NCBI GenBank assembly: GCA_018266255.1
Contig: JAFEAT010000008.1
Span: forward strand, 62,001-126,000
DNA length: 64,000 nt
Direction: 5' to 3'
Source of the DNA: Cyanobacteria bacterium SZAS-4
GTDB taxonomy: Bacteria; Cyanobacteriota; Vampirovibrionia; Obscuribacterales; Obscuribacteraceae
Shown: in pieces, positions 52,147-60,402 of the stretch
Layout of the letters: every line of letters starts with the position of its first letter
How positions within the stretch are numbered: position 1 is the stretch's first letter
Notes under the pieces: generated by a model
What the model was told of the DNA's origin: nothing
Databases searched by the model: none
Seen by the model: the letters and a program-made list of their open reading frames with translations, nothing else
Position numbers and translations under genes: made by a program

Positions 52147-53388
52147 CTAAACACTAACTACCGTTTTGCATTTATTTTGCATTTTTTGCATCATCTCTAG
52201 TATCGCACTGCGCACTTGCTTGTCGATTTCTGCGAGTCCGTCTTGGTTGTCTAATTCAAATCTATTGAATATTGGAGCCAGATCGATTGGTGGTGCCGCA
52301 TCAACCCAAGCTGTTCGATGTCCTTTAGGTGTGGTCTTGCCTATGACTTCGAGCTCCAAGCGATCCAAAACACGCCACGCTATTTCGGGTGTAAATTTTG
52401 TACTCTCAAGCGTGCTTGCCAAAATGAGAAGTTGTTCCGCGAGATCCAAATCGTGCACAAAAATTTCGTGCTTAGACTTGGACATATCTTGCAATTTATG
52501 CTTATAGCGACAATGTGAGATAGCACACGGTTCAGCCGCTTTACGAAGTTCCGCCCTTACACCGTAGAGCAGAACAGCATCGTCTTCTTCCGCGTCGAAG
52601 GAAATTCCATTTCCTCGGGCAGCCATCAGGGTGATCTTTCTGCTCAGCTCTTTCAACTCTGCTGAGAGCGATTGTTTGTGCATCAGCACCACTCCGTACA
52701 AGTTAGAGAGATGCGCAATGTAGTGTGATACTAGACGTTTGATCTTTTGCTCGAAAGAAAGCTCTATAGTATTCAAAGACGAAATATGGAAGGCATTTTC
52801 GAGACGATTGATGCAATCGGTCATCTGTTTGATCGAGTCGTGGCGCACTTCGTAGTACATTGCTACGGGCAGAACGTGAAGCGATTCGCCAGTCAACTTG
52901 AGCAGCTGGCGTTGTGCCTCGAAGAGGTTGATCAGCCCATCTTCTTTGAGAGGTAGCACTGCGTCATCTCTTCCTGTCACATCACCCTCGGGAAACTGGG
53001 CGAGTTTGTGCTTTCCTTGCACCAGAATTTTCACTGTTTCTTTTGCAGAAGCGCGTTCGACCTTCCTGCCGCGTATGACCGAGTAAGTGCCTAAATGCTG
53101 CAGCACCCAACCGGCGAAACCGAACTGCCTGTCGAACTGTTCTCTTGATGCGAGGAAGTTGAAGTTCTCACCGCATTCGCTCGAAAGGGCACAGGCGCAA
53201 AGTGGATCGAAGCGGTCTGAGTGATTGATCATCAAAACTGAGTGCTTGCGATTGAGAGAGGCGACTATATTTTTGCAGTTTTCGGAGACTCTTATTGTCA
53301 GCCCATTTTGAAACTTCGCTAGAGGCAAGAGCATCTTCGCTAATGCGACGATAGCTGGGTCATCAACTGGAGGTATAAAATCGTCCAT
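52147..53388 (-). CDS. PlsC-like acyltransferase with C-terminal extension
   Basis: Glycerolipid or lysophospholipid acyltransferase family. The HX4D catalytic motif is INHSDRFD (H56, D61), and the substrate-binding FPEGD motif is in KLAQFPEGDVTGRDD near 134-148. The first 200 residues carry the domain. The remaining half is helical and charged with no recognised fold (about 205-413), longer than a typical 240-residue PlsC. No strong membrane helix is seen, so it may be peripheral. It is followed downstream by the peptidase gene after 79 bases and preceded by the NCS1 permease, which ends 17 bases before this start. The two are probably one transcript. Confidence 0.75.
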   Translation of the reverse strand: MDDFIPPVDDPAIVALAKMLLPLAKFQNGLTIRVSENCKNIVASLNRKHSVLMINHSDRFDPLCACALSSECGENFNFLASREQFDRQFGFAGWVLQHLGTYSVIRGRKVERASAKETVKILVQGKHKLAQFPEGDVTGRDDAVLPLKEDGLINLFEAQRQLLKLTGESLHVLPVAMYYEVRHDSIKQMTDCINRLENAFHISSLNTIELSFEQKIKRLVSHYIAHLSNLYGVVLMHKQSLSAELKELSRKITLMAARGNGISFDAEEDDAVLLYGVRAELRKAAEPCAISHCRYKHKLQDMSKSKHEIFVHDLDLAEQLLILASTLESTKFTPEIAWRVLDRLELEVIGKTTPKGHRTAWVDAAPPIDLAPIFNRFELDNQDGLAEIDKQVRSAILEMMQKMQNKCKTVVSV

Positions 53389-53405
53389 AACGCCTGTGGC
53401 GCGAT

Positions 53406-54917
53406 TTACGGCGAAAAGTTCCCATTAGCTGAGCGGTTTAATCTTGCAACCGCATCAGGCAGGCAGGCAGGCAGTCGCAACTTGCTAGCTTCGACAGCAT
53501 TTGTAGCTTCAGATGATTCAGTAAGCAGTAACTCTTCCAAGTAGTGCTTGGCACGGCTGACAGATTTTTTGTGTTCCAGCAAGCGCAGTGGAATGTACGA
53601 TAGTCCTGCTGCGAGCCATGCCTGGAGCGAACAGACTCCGATGTGAAGTGCCTCGGTTCCAGGGATTACTCCTGCTGTGAGCACACCGACTGTGCATCCA
53701 ATTAGCAGCGCAGCAAAAGCCGGATATTTCACTGGCGGCAGTGCCGAAAGTTCTGGAACAGTTGAAAAATCATTTTCTTGTCCAATCATTTTCTTGACGA
53801 TGAAGAATTCGGCGATCATGATCACAGTCACTGTCGGCAGAAAGACGCAGTTCAGCGACGCTATTGACTCGAGCGATTTAGCGATTCCAGCTGTTGATAG
53901 CCAGGCTGCGAACGACGCACAAATTATCGCAAGAGCGGCACAAACGCGGTGATGGGGCAGCTTCTTCAAATTTTCGATGGCGTTGATCATGCCATAAAGA
54001 TTCGAATCGTTACACGCGCAATAGGCGACTGTGAGGACAATTGCAGCAACTGCCGCAATGCCACCGAAAGCGTAATTGTTCATGTAACTGGTTGCCGCAC
54101 CATATTCAGTTACACCCGAGAGTCGAGAAATCATCCAACCAGTAATTGGAAATATGATTTGTCCGATCGCGAGTGCGATTGTTAATGGAAGTGCTGCCAG
54201 CCACTTGTTTGGCTTGCCGTAACGCCAGTAGTCAGGTTCATTGCCCCAGACTGCAAAGCCTATCACGTAGCCTGACACAGAAGTGAGAGCAGTCATTATC
54301 GGCACATGCGGCACTGCTGTCAAAGTTGTTATGGGACAGGTTGGCACCACTTTGAAGAAAGTGTAACCGACCATGCTGAGCAAAAGTGGTGCGGCTAGAT
54401 AACGCGCAAAGTTGGCCACGCCGCTGAATCCAAAAAAGTTGTTGAAAGCCATGGCAACAGCCAAACCGGAAGCCAAAAACATAACTGGGATATTAAGGTG
54501 AAAGAGACCGGTCAAACCATCTGCGAGCAACAGCGCACTCAACGCGTACCAGGCAATGAAAATCCACAGCAAGTTGCATGACACCAGTCGCGAACCCCAA
54601 CGTCCAAAGACTTGTCTGCTCAGTAATCCATAGGTCTGCCCGCTAACGGCTCCCAGGTACGCCGCAGGGATCGAGTACGCCAGCAAAATCAGACAGCTCA
54701 TCGCAGTGCAAACAATTACTTGAGAGAGCGTCAAACCTTCTTTGAACCACTGAAATCCAATCAGTACAGAAGGGAATGCTGTCACCATAGTGACCCACAG
54801 AAGTCCCATTGTGCCTGCGCTGCGTCGCTCGTTCAGCGGTACAACTTCGTGTGAATGGTCCTCTGACGCTTGCTGAGACGCAGCCTCATCGTCGGGCGAA
54901 TGCTTTGTAAGAAGCAT
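53406..54917 (-). CDS. NCS1-family (purine-cytosine permease-like) transporter
   Basis: A cation-coupled nucleobase-type transporter. From ATG 54917 (AGGAGG a few bases upstream, an ideal site; the frame extends to 54986) the protein has 503 residues with about 12 hydrophobic helices. NCS1-like features are the early TMGLLWVTMVTAFPSVLIGF, AAYLGAVSGQTYGLLSRQVFG, SVSGYVIGFAVWGNEPDYWRYG, and a polar N-terminal tail. The closest known branch is CodB-type permeases; the substrate (cytosine, purine, hydantoin or thiamine-like) is not decidable. The last 20 residues contain a CAGG repeat tract. A 240-base upstream region carries a palindrome. Confidence 0.82.
   Translation of the reverse strand: MLLTKHSPDDEAASQQASEDHSHEVVPLNERRSAGTMGLLWVTMVTAFPSVLIGFQWFKEGLTLSQVIVCTAMSCLILLAYSIPAAYLGAVSGQTYGLLSRQVFGRWGSRLVSCNLLWIFIAWYALSALLLADGLTGLFHLNIPVMFLASGLAVAMAFNNFFGFSGVANFARYLAAPLLLSMVGYTFFKVVPTCPITTLTAVPHVPIMTALTSVSGYVIGFAVWGNEPDYWRYGKPNKWLAALPLTIALAIGQIIFPITGWMISRLSGVTEYGAATSYMNNYAFGGIAAVAAIVLTVAYCACNDSNLYGMINAIENLKKLPHHRVCAALAIICASFAAWLSTAGIAKSLESIASLNCVFLPTVTVIMIAEFFIVKKMIGQENDFSTVPELSALPPVKYPAFAALLIGCTVGVLTAGVIPGTEALHIGVCSLQAWLAAGLSYIPLRLLEHKKSVSRAKHYLEELLLTESSEATNAVEASKLRLPACLPDAVARLNRSANGNFSP
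53456..53474. repeat. CAGG tetranucleotide tract in a transporter gene
   Basis: Four and three-quarter copies of CAGG (19 bases) lie within the C-terminal codons of the NCS1 permease. Slippage by one unit would shift the frame and alter only the last 20 or so residues. Confidence 0.6.
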
Positions 54918-55064
54918 AAGTCCTCCTGGTGAAGGAAGTTTGGGGAGTGATCCACACGACTTGCTGAAAGAAGCGCGTGCGCGCACTTAGGCGATCGTCA
55001 CATGAGCATCCTAGATAAGGTTTGAGGCGCCGACAATCGTGAAATCACGAATTTCGTTCATTTG

Positions 55065-55076
55065 TTTGCATGCAAA
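55065..55076. promoter_or_regulatory. 12-bp perfect palindrome upstream of the NCS1 gene
   Basis: TTTGCATGCAAA is perfectly symmetric and lies about 150 bases before the transporter start. A second small symmetry, GTGAAATCAC, is near 55039. It could be a repressor operator; the regulator is unknown. Confidence 0.35.
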
Positions 55077-55157
55077 AATGCTCAAATGTGCAACTGGCTT
55101 GGCTGAGCGCGGTCCCGCCAGGCGTTGACTCGGGTTGAGCAGGGATAAGTACTAGGC

Positions 55158-55370
55158 TTACGGCTGGAGTTCCGGATGTGTTGCCCAAATCTCGCTGAGA
55201 AGTTCACCGAGCTGATTGCCTAGAATTTCTTCCATGTTGTTGCAATAGAGGTCGCGCTCTTTCTTGGTAAATTTGCCTTCGGTAACTAAATCACGACCTT
55301 CGTCTATTATTTGACAAATCTCTTTTAGAAGTTCGTGAAGCTCGTACGCGGACTCTTTGTTTTTGAACAT
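55158..55370 (-). CDS. small helical hypothetical protein
   Basis: Not recognised. 70 residues, entirely charged and helical (ESAYELHELLKEICQIIDEG, KKERDLYCNNMEEILGNQLG), without signal peptide. Its ATG has AAGGATG ten bases upstream. It lies just downstream of a candidate structured RNA with its own terminator on the same strand. That RNA may therefore be an attenuator-type leader controlling this gene, or an independent RNA. The gene is isolated, with 240 bases to the permease start. Confidence 0.55.
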   Translation of the reverse strand: MFKNKESAYELHELLKEICQIIDEGRDLVTEGKFTKKERDLYCNNMEEILGNQLGELLSEIWATHPELQP

Positions 55371-55412
55371 TTATTTTGACATCCTTTGTGAATGTGGGCA
55401 CCAGATTTGGTG

Positions 55413-55624
55413 CATACAAAAATACCACCCGAATTGCTTCGCGGTGGTATTTAAGCTACTGCCTGACTGTCCGTTCGATGGGACTCAGTATTTATGCACA
55501 CTTCAGTCAGTCCGTCATGTGCATCGGGCTACTTGCTACGGTTTCTGGTCAGCGCCGACCTGAAGTTTCCGCAAAGCCCCTCGGCTCAAAGCTCTCAACA
55601 TTTAAGTGAGTGCTCACCGTTGAT
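55413..55624 (-). ncRNA. candidate structured RNA or attenuator leader
   Basis: On the minus strand, a perfect TATAAT (+ strand 55631-55636) lies upstream of about 200 bases without a credible gene. The stretch ends in an intrinsic terminator: AAATACCACC and GGTGGTATTT arms (55420-55452), then UUUUUGU. A second hairpin, GCACCA-GATT-TGGTGC, is at 55398-55413. Within the RNA an irregular long hairpin can be drawn (GGGCU/AGCCC, UGC/GCA, CGG/CCG, UUC/GAA, GGUC/GACC) and also CUGACUG/CAGUCAG. The size and shape recall 6S-like regulatory RNAs, but no diagnostic motif is present. It ends about 45 bases before the start of the 70-residue gene. Confidence 0.5.
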
Positions 55625-55636
55625 GTATCTATTATA

Positions 55637-56087
55637 GCCCGCCAGGCACCACGCGCTAGTACCCCATTTTTCATTTAAGGATCAAATTTTGGCATTTCAA
55701 GATCGGCTTACTATCTTAGTCTTCGAATGTTTTACGCATGCCAAGCTTTTGAGCAATTGTCCAAATCAAAGCTTTCGGACACATATATTCTCCGATATGA
55801 AATCAGCTAGATTTCTGATATCCGCAGCATATCCAATGCGATTTACCCTTGCTGCTTTGATATCTCATCTAGTTGTTTTTGACCAATCATTTGCCGCTCG
55901 CCTGCTTACTGTTGCCAAGGTACCAAAAGGTCCCGATTCAGGGGTATATTCCTCTTATATCTAATTTCTGTACTTTCCCGGTTTTGAACTTTCTACGTTT
56001 ATTGGAATCCCGAATCTCTTGTAACACGTCGAGACTTGATCAGTTTTTCTTTTACCAAGTCCAAATCTTTAAGATTGGTATTCTAAA
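55637..56087. other. 451-base intergenic region with nothing assignable
   Basis: AT-rich sequence between the RNA promoter and the kinase at 56088. A 91-codon frame begins at a TTG at 55689, but it has no ribosome-binding site or family resemblance. The kinase promoter must lie here, but no convincing -10/-35 pair was found. Confidence 0.4.
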
Positions 56088-58286
56088 ATGGACGATCAGT
56101 TTGATCAGAATTTGCGAAATTCTTTGAATATCAATCAGCTCGAGAACCTCGATCTGGCGTCACTAAGCGATCAACGGCAATCGTTTCTTCCGGGACAGAT
56201 AATCGATACGCGTTTTCGCGTCATTCGTGAGCTGGGCCGTGGCGGCACGGGCACTGTTTATCAAGTCGAGCAAATACTTCTAAAGAAAGAATTTGCGATG
56301 AAGATACTTGATCCGATTCAGGTGACAGGCGAATCGTGGCGACGATTTCAGAAGGAAGCGCAAGCGGCCGGACGATTGGACCACCCAGGATTCGTCAAGG
56401 TGTACGACTTTGGCTTGATCGATAATCAAACACCGTATTTCACCATGGATTTCGTGTCGGGTGACACATTGGCGGAACGTCTACGCAAAGAAGGCCCGAT
56501 GTCTGTTACAACCGCGCTGCCGCTGTTCATACAACTTTGTTTTGCGCTGGATCATGCTCACTCGCAAGGCGTGATTCATCGTGACCTGAAGCCAAGCAAT
56601 ATTTCGTCGATATCGGCCACCGCCAATGCAGATGCGCAGGTAAAAATTCTCGACTTTGGTATCGCCAAGCTGGTTGGTGTAGACACAACAAATTTGACGC
56701 AGGTGGGATCCGTTTTCGGAACTCCTTTCTATATGAGTCCAGAACAATGCTTGGGTCAACCGGTTGATCATCGCAGCGACATTTATTCGCTTGGTTGCGT
56801 GTTCTTTGAATTGCTAACCGGCGCTCCGCCGTTTACAACTGAAAATGCATTGACCCTGATGATGCAGCACCAATCCGATAAACCACCGAGCCTGAAGGAA
56901 GCTTCGATGGGTGGTCAGTTTCCGGCTGCGCTGGAAGCGCTGATTCAAAAAATGCTAGCCAAAAATCCCAGCGAACGATATCAGCGATTAGTTGATACGG
57001 CCAATGACTTAATTGATTTACAACAGGGCAACGCACCATCTGTCAACATTGCGAAGAAAATTCGAGAAGACTCTTCTAGTGGGACGAAAAAGCTACTTCT
57101 TGTCGGAGTATTTGGTCTGGCAATTACAGCGATTGCAGGCGCTACGTTTTACTTTGTGCAGGCGAAGAATAAACCCGAACCTGAGCCGATCACACATAAA
57201 GCCGTCACAAAGGATGTGCACGACATGGGTTCGCTTCGATCACTAGAAGACGAAACTGTTCAGCAGTTCGATAAGAATATGAATGTGGATTATTCAGATG
57301 TAGATGATAAGTATTTCTCGTCTGATGTAAAGCGTGATGGTATGCCTTTTCGCCTTTTCAAATTTTCCAAAAAAAGTTCAATCGGCGATATTACTTACAC
57401 CGATCTTAACGGCAAGATGCACGACGAACCGGCAAAGGGTGAAGTATACGTACCGAAATTTCCGGTTCAGCCATCGATCATAAACATGGCAATTGACTGG
57501 AAAATGTGCAAGACTTCGCCGCAACTTCTTAAAAAGTTTAGACCTGACGAAATAGGCTATCTTCGATTCAAAGACGACGATTACCGTAAGACAATTGCAA
57601 ATGACGACATCTTTGATGACACGCTTTCGTTCGTCGATGATTTGCAAGGTATTTATGCGATAGATCTTCCATCGCCGGTGACTGACAACAGTGTGGAGCA
57701 TCTAGCAAAATTATCTCACTTACTATTTTTGGGTGCTAATCGTACTCAAATAACAGGGGATGCGTTGAAGAAGGCTCCCTTCTTGCGGCAGCTGCGAGGT
57801 CTGAAAATTAGTATGGTCAAAAACGCTAGAGCAGTTCTGCCCAAACTAAAACAATCGCAAGTTTTGACTTCATTGAAATTGGTGGCAGACAATATTCAAG
57901 ATTCCGATTTGAAAATTTTGACTGATTGTTCTTCTCTTGAAGAACTTGCGTTAAGAGATAACCCTAAAACTACCGATGTAGGTTTGACCTACCTTATCGG
58001 TCTGCCGAAGCTGAAGCGCATTTCTCTCGATGGTTGTGCCATCACTCCTAGAGCCACCAAAACTTTGCAAAAAATGAACGTTAAAGAGCTCATTTGTCTG
58101 GATGTGTCTCATTGGTCCAAGGCTGACAGAGAAGAGCTTCGCAACTCGGTTTCATGTAAAGTACAATCTTGGAATTACGATCATCAGGAGCCTCGTTCTT
58201 TTGAAATGGTTTCAACCGAATCTGAATCTCCGGTCGATGGTGAAGTATCCATTATGCGGAAAAAGGCTCTAGATCGTGGCGAATAG
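56088..58286 (+). CDS. transmembrane Ser/Thr kinase with LRR exterior
   Basis: A 732-residue receptor kinase, the only plus-strand member of its class. The kinase domain (about 43-312) has GRGGTGTVY (50-58), K72, HRDLKPSN (D166), DFG (189-191) and GTPFYMSPEQCLG. One hydrophobic helix lies at about 336-358. The exterior begins with a charged linker and a region rich in Asp/Lys, then has leucine-rich repeats (about 540-690: LRGLKISMVKNARAV, LTSLKLVADNIQDSD, LEELALRDNPKTTDVG, LKRISLDGCAITPRA). The 43-residue N-terminal extension before the kinase is longer than in its relatives. Its intracellular targets are unknown. Confidence 0.9.
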   Translation: MDDQFDQNLRNSLNINQLENLDLASLSDQRQSFLPGQIIDTRFRVIRELGRGGTGTVYQVEQILLKKEFAMKILDPIQVTGESWRRFQKEAQAAGRLDHPGFVKVYDFGLIDNQTPYFTMDFVSGDTLAERLRKEGPMSVTTALPLFIQLCFALDHAHSQGVIHRDLKPSNISSISATANADAQVKILDFGIAKLVGVDTTNLTQVGSVFGTPFYMSPEQCLGQPVDHRSDIYSLGCVFFELLTGAPPFTTENALTLMMQHQSDKPPSLKEASMGGQFPAALEALIQKMLAKNPSERYQRLVDTANDLIDLQQGNAPSVNIAKKIREDSSSGTKKLLLVGVFGLAITAIAGATFYFVQAKNKPEPEPITHKAVTKDVHDMGSLRSLEDETVQQFDKNMNVDYSDVDDKYFSSDVKRDGMPFRLFKFSKKSSIGDITYTDLNGKMHDEPAKGEVYVPKFPVQPSIINMAIDWKMCKTSPQLLKKFRPDEIGYLRFKDDDYRKTIANDDIFDDTLSFVDDLQGIYAIDLPSPVTDNSVEHLAKLSHLLFLGANRTQITGDALKKAPFLRQLRGLKISMVKNARAVLPKLKQSQVLTSLKLVADNIQDSDLKILTDCSSLEELALRDNPKTTDVGLTYLIGLPKLKRISLDGCAITPRATKTLQKMNVKELICLDVSHWSKADREELRNSVSCKVQSWNYDHQEPRSFEMVSTESESPVDGEVSIMRKKALDRGE

Positions 58287-58288
58287 TA

Positions 58289-58331
58289 GCAATATTGCGC
58301 CACTAACGAAACTCCTGGGCGACAATACTGC
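58289..58331. terminator. imperfect hairpin between convergent genes
   Basis: GCAATATTGCGCC (58289-58301) pairs with GGGCGACAATACTGC (58317-58331) with one mismatch and a bulge. It lies between the kinase and the convergent anti-sigma gene. There is no clear U-tract. Confidence 0.45.
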
Positions 58332-58335
58332 GAGA

Positions 58336-59103
58336 CTACGCTCCGCGAATAATTTCTTCCAGCACAGGTTGAGGCAACTTCGTTACGAATAGATAATCGC
58401 GACCGTTCTGTGTCCACTTTGCGAACTGGTAGCCCGACTGGTTTCCAAAGGTAACTTGTTTACCTGCTAATTCTTGTGCATTGCCAACCGCTTTTATCGT
58501 TCCCTCCGGTGCTTGATAGCAGCTTAGGCGTTGATCGGAATTCCCATCTCTGACGAAATCAAATCGAGCAATGTTAGCTTGTGCTAAGTAAATACCGGAC
58601 TGCTGAAGTTTCCACGATGGCAGATGGACATATTTGAGATCATAGCCCACTCTTTTATCAAGCTTTTGCTTATCTGGCTCCGGAGTGACTGCACCATCTG
58701 CGGTGAGGTCAGCGATAAGCTTCTGCGCTGTTGATGTTGGCGTTGCCGATAGCGACTCTGGTAGATGGCTGGGGCGTAAAAATTGAGGCACTAAAAACCA
58801 TGCCACTAAAAGTATGGAAGCCGCGATTGAGACAAGTGGAATCTGCTGCGGTAAAAGACCAAAGATGCGTTTACTCTGATCTTCGTTTTTCAGAGACAGC
58901 GAAACTTTCTCCATTAGTTCAGATGGCACGAAAGTATTGCTTCTCGCCGCGGCAATGCGCGTACGCAATTCCTCCATCGCTTCCCACTCACTACGGCACT
59001 GATTACAGTTCTTTATATGGTCGAGAACCAGAGCTGAGTCTTTTGTTTCAAGCAACTCGTCGTAGAGTAAATCAAGAAGAGGACGGACTTCACTACATTT
59101 CAT
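58336..59103 (-). CDS. zinc-finger anti-sigma factor
   Basis: A 255-residue membrane-anchored anti-sigma factor. The N-terminal ZAS-type finger is MKCSEVRPLLDLLYDEL with C3 and then HIKNCNQC (H29, C33, C36). A linker leads to one hydrophobic helix at about 88-109 (QQIPLVSIAASILLVAWFLV), and the C-terminal periplasmic part (about 110-255) has no recognised domain. In the family the cytoplasmic finger holds the ECF sigma factor inactive until an envelope signal releases it. It overlaps the sigma gene by 11 bases. The last gene of the operon ends near a hairpin. Confidence 0.85.
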   Translation of the reverse strand: MKCSEVRPLLDLLYDELLETKDSALVLDHIKNCNQCRSEWEAMEELRTRIAAARSNTFVPSELMEKVSLSLKNEDQSKRIFGLLPQQIPLVSIAASILLVAWFLVPQFLRPSHLPESLSATPTSTAQKLIADLTADGAVTPEPDKQKLDKRVGYDLKYVHLPSWKLQQSGIYLAQANIARFDFVRDGNSDQRLSCYQAPEGTIKAVGNAQELAGKQVTFGNQSGYQFAKWTQNGRDYLFVTKLPQPVLEEIIRGA

Positions 59104-59671
59104 CGTCTACCACCTTCTGTTTAGCATGAGATTGAGAGTGTTCGGTCAGCCTGTCTCTAACAAGCCGCCGCGCTCGAAATAGTCGAGACATGACAGTGCC
59201 AGTTGGAATTGCAAGGATAGAAGCAATCTCTTCATAACTCAGGTCTTCTAACTCTCGCAGCAGGAGTGGATACAACAGGGAGACTGGCAATTTGCGTAGT
59301 GCTGACAACAAAGCTGGATCGAATTCATTCATTGCAAGTTGCAGCGCCGGATCTTGTAGAGACATCGACTCACTTTGAAGAGATTCGATCTCGTCACCCT
59401 CGACATCGAATGACACCGTATCTGGTTGTCGCAGTTTCCTTTTCAGCAAATCATTGATTACGTTCAATGAAATTTTCGTCAACCAGGCTTTCGCGTTGGT
59501 GCCAGTTTGAAATGTATGGAATGAACGATATGCGCGTAAAAACGTCTCTTGCACAACATCTTCGGCGTCTTGTTGATTGGCTAATCGCCACAGCGCCAAT
59601 CTATAAACGTCTTGACCATAGGGTCTGGTCAATTCTTCGAATTGTTTTCTTTTACTCTGGAAGAATTTCAC
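59093..59671 (-). CDS. ECF-type RNA polymerase sigma factor
   Basis: A 192-residue sigma-70-family factor with only regions 2 and 4. Region 2 reads YGQDVYRLALWRLANQQDAEDVVQETFLRAYRSF, with the typical DAEDVVQETF core. Region 4 reads LRELEDLSYEEIASILAIPTGTVMSRLFRARRLVRDRL, a helix-turn-helix that binds the -35 element. The start is GTG, two bases after the stop of the membrane gene upstream. It probably responds to the envelope through the anti-sigma factor encoded next. No target promoter motif was identified in the window. Confidence 0.9.
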   Translation of the reverse strand: MKFFQSKRKQFEELTRPYGQDVYRLALWRLANQQDAEDVVQETFLRAYRSFHTFQTGTNAKAWLTKISLNVINDLLKRKLRQPDTVSFDVEGDEIESLQSESMSLQDPALQLAMNEFDPALLSALRKLPVSLLYPLLLRELEDLSYEEIASILAIPTGTVMSRLFRARRLVRDRLTEHSQSHAKQKVVDDEM

Positions 59672-59673
59672 GG

Positions 59674-60252
59674 TTAGGCACTCATTTTTGATTCGATATC
59701 TGATTGGATTGTGGGATCTTCGCTAGTCAGAGATCTTATTTCGGCCAGTATTAATGGGTCTGTCGTGCCGGTCGTAGACTGGAGGCCCTTGCTGGCTGAA
59801 GCCGGCCCTCCGTTTTCGAAGCAGAATAGCATTCCTATTAGACCAAGTCCCATAAAGGACAGCGGCGCCAGAACTGGAGGGTAGTGTGCCGCTATTTCAG
59901 CCCCCTGGCTTGGTGGTATTAGCCACACGCGCGTTAGCTCCATGAAGCGCCAAATCAGGTGTCCTTCGCTATGAAAGTACACTCCTGTTGCACCCAGGGC
60001 GATCGTCAAGAAGTAAGCGCAGAACAGAATTTGCTTTCCGCCGTTGCGCCAGAAGATACCAGCAATCGGAATGAGATAAATCATAATATTGCAGAAGACT
60101 ATGGGCATCCAGGGGCGCCAGTCATCTATTAATGCAGCCCTGTGTTGAAATCTGATCTCGAGAAGCAGCAGTAGAAAGCCTCCAGACAAAGCCGCTAGTT
60201 TGCTAAAGCGCAGCAATCGGAATAGTTGAGTATTTTTGGTTTCGGCAGGCAT
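59674..60252 (-). CDS. multi-pass membrane protein of the sigma operon
   Basis: Not recognised. 192 residues with four hydrophobic helices (about 15-32, 47-68, 74-94 and 126-146) and a polar C-terminal tail. AAGGAG lies eight bases before the ATG. It precedes the ECF sigma factor by two bases, so it belongs to the same transcript and may be an additional sensor or a target of the sigma factor. Upstream, TTGACA occurs near 60282 on the minus strand, but no -10 pairs with it. Confidence 0.65.
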   Translation of the reverse strand: MPAETKNTQLFRLLRFSKLAALSGGFLLLLLEIRFQHRAALIDDWRPWMPIVFCNIMIYLIPIAGIFWRNGGKQILFCAYFLTIALGATGVYFHSEGHLIWRFMELTRVWLIPPSQGAEIAAHYPPVLAPLSFMGLGLIGMLFCFENGGPASASKGLQSTTGTTDPLILAEIRSLTSEDPTIQSDIESKMSA

Positions 60253-60402
60253 TGGCAGACTCCTTTGGCGTTCTCAATAGTGTCAACCGCCTTTTCGCCG
60301 AGTTTATTCACTTCTTTCCAAAAATTTTCGATTGAATTTTTTTGCTCGAGTTTCGGTTGTATCACTCGGAAGGGCTCAACCAACAATCACGAGGTGTTGA
60401 AG

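Noticed and set aside
55413..55624. Cobalamin riboswitch or SRP RNA as the identity of the structured RNA
   Set aside because: A CAGUCAGGCAG stretch vaguely resembles a B12 box, but the other conserved cobalamin elements are missing; the SRP tetraloop-helix motif is also absent.
55689..55964. 91-codon plus-strand frame upstream of the kinase at 56088
   Set aside because: TTG start without a Shine-Dalgarno, and odd composition compared with neighbouring genes.
60226..60402. 59-residue N-terminal extension of the phosphoesterase
   Set aside because: The Tat motif, Shine-Dalgarno and expected length support ATG 60403; the extension is antisense to the start of the sigma operon.
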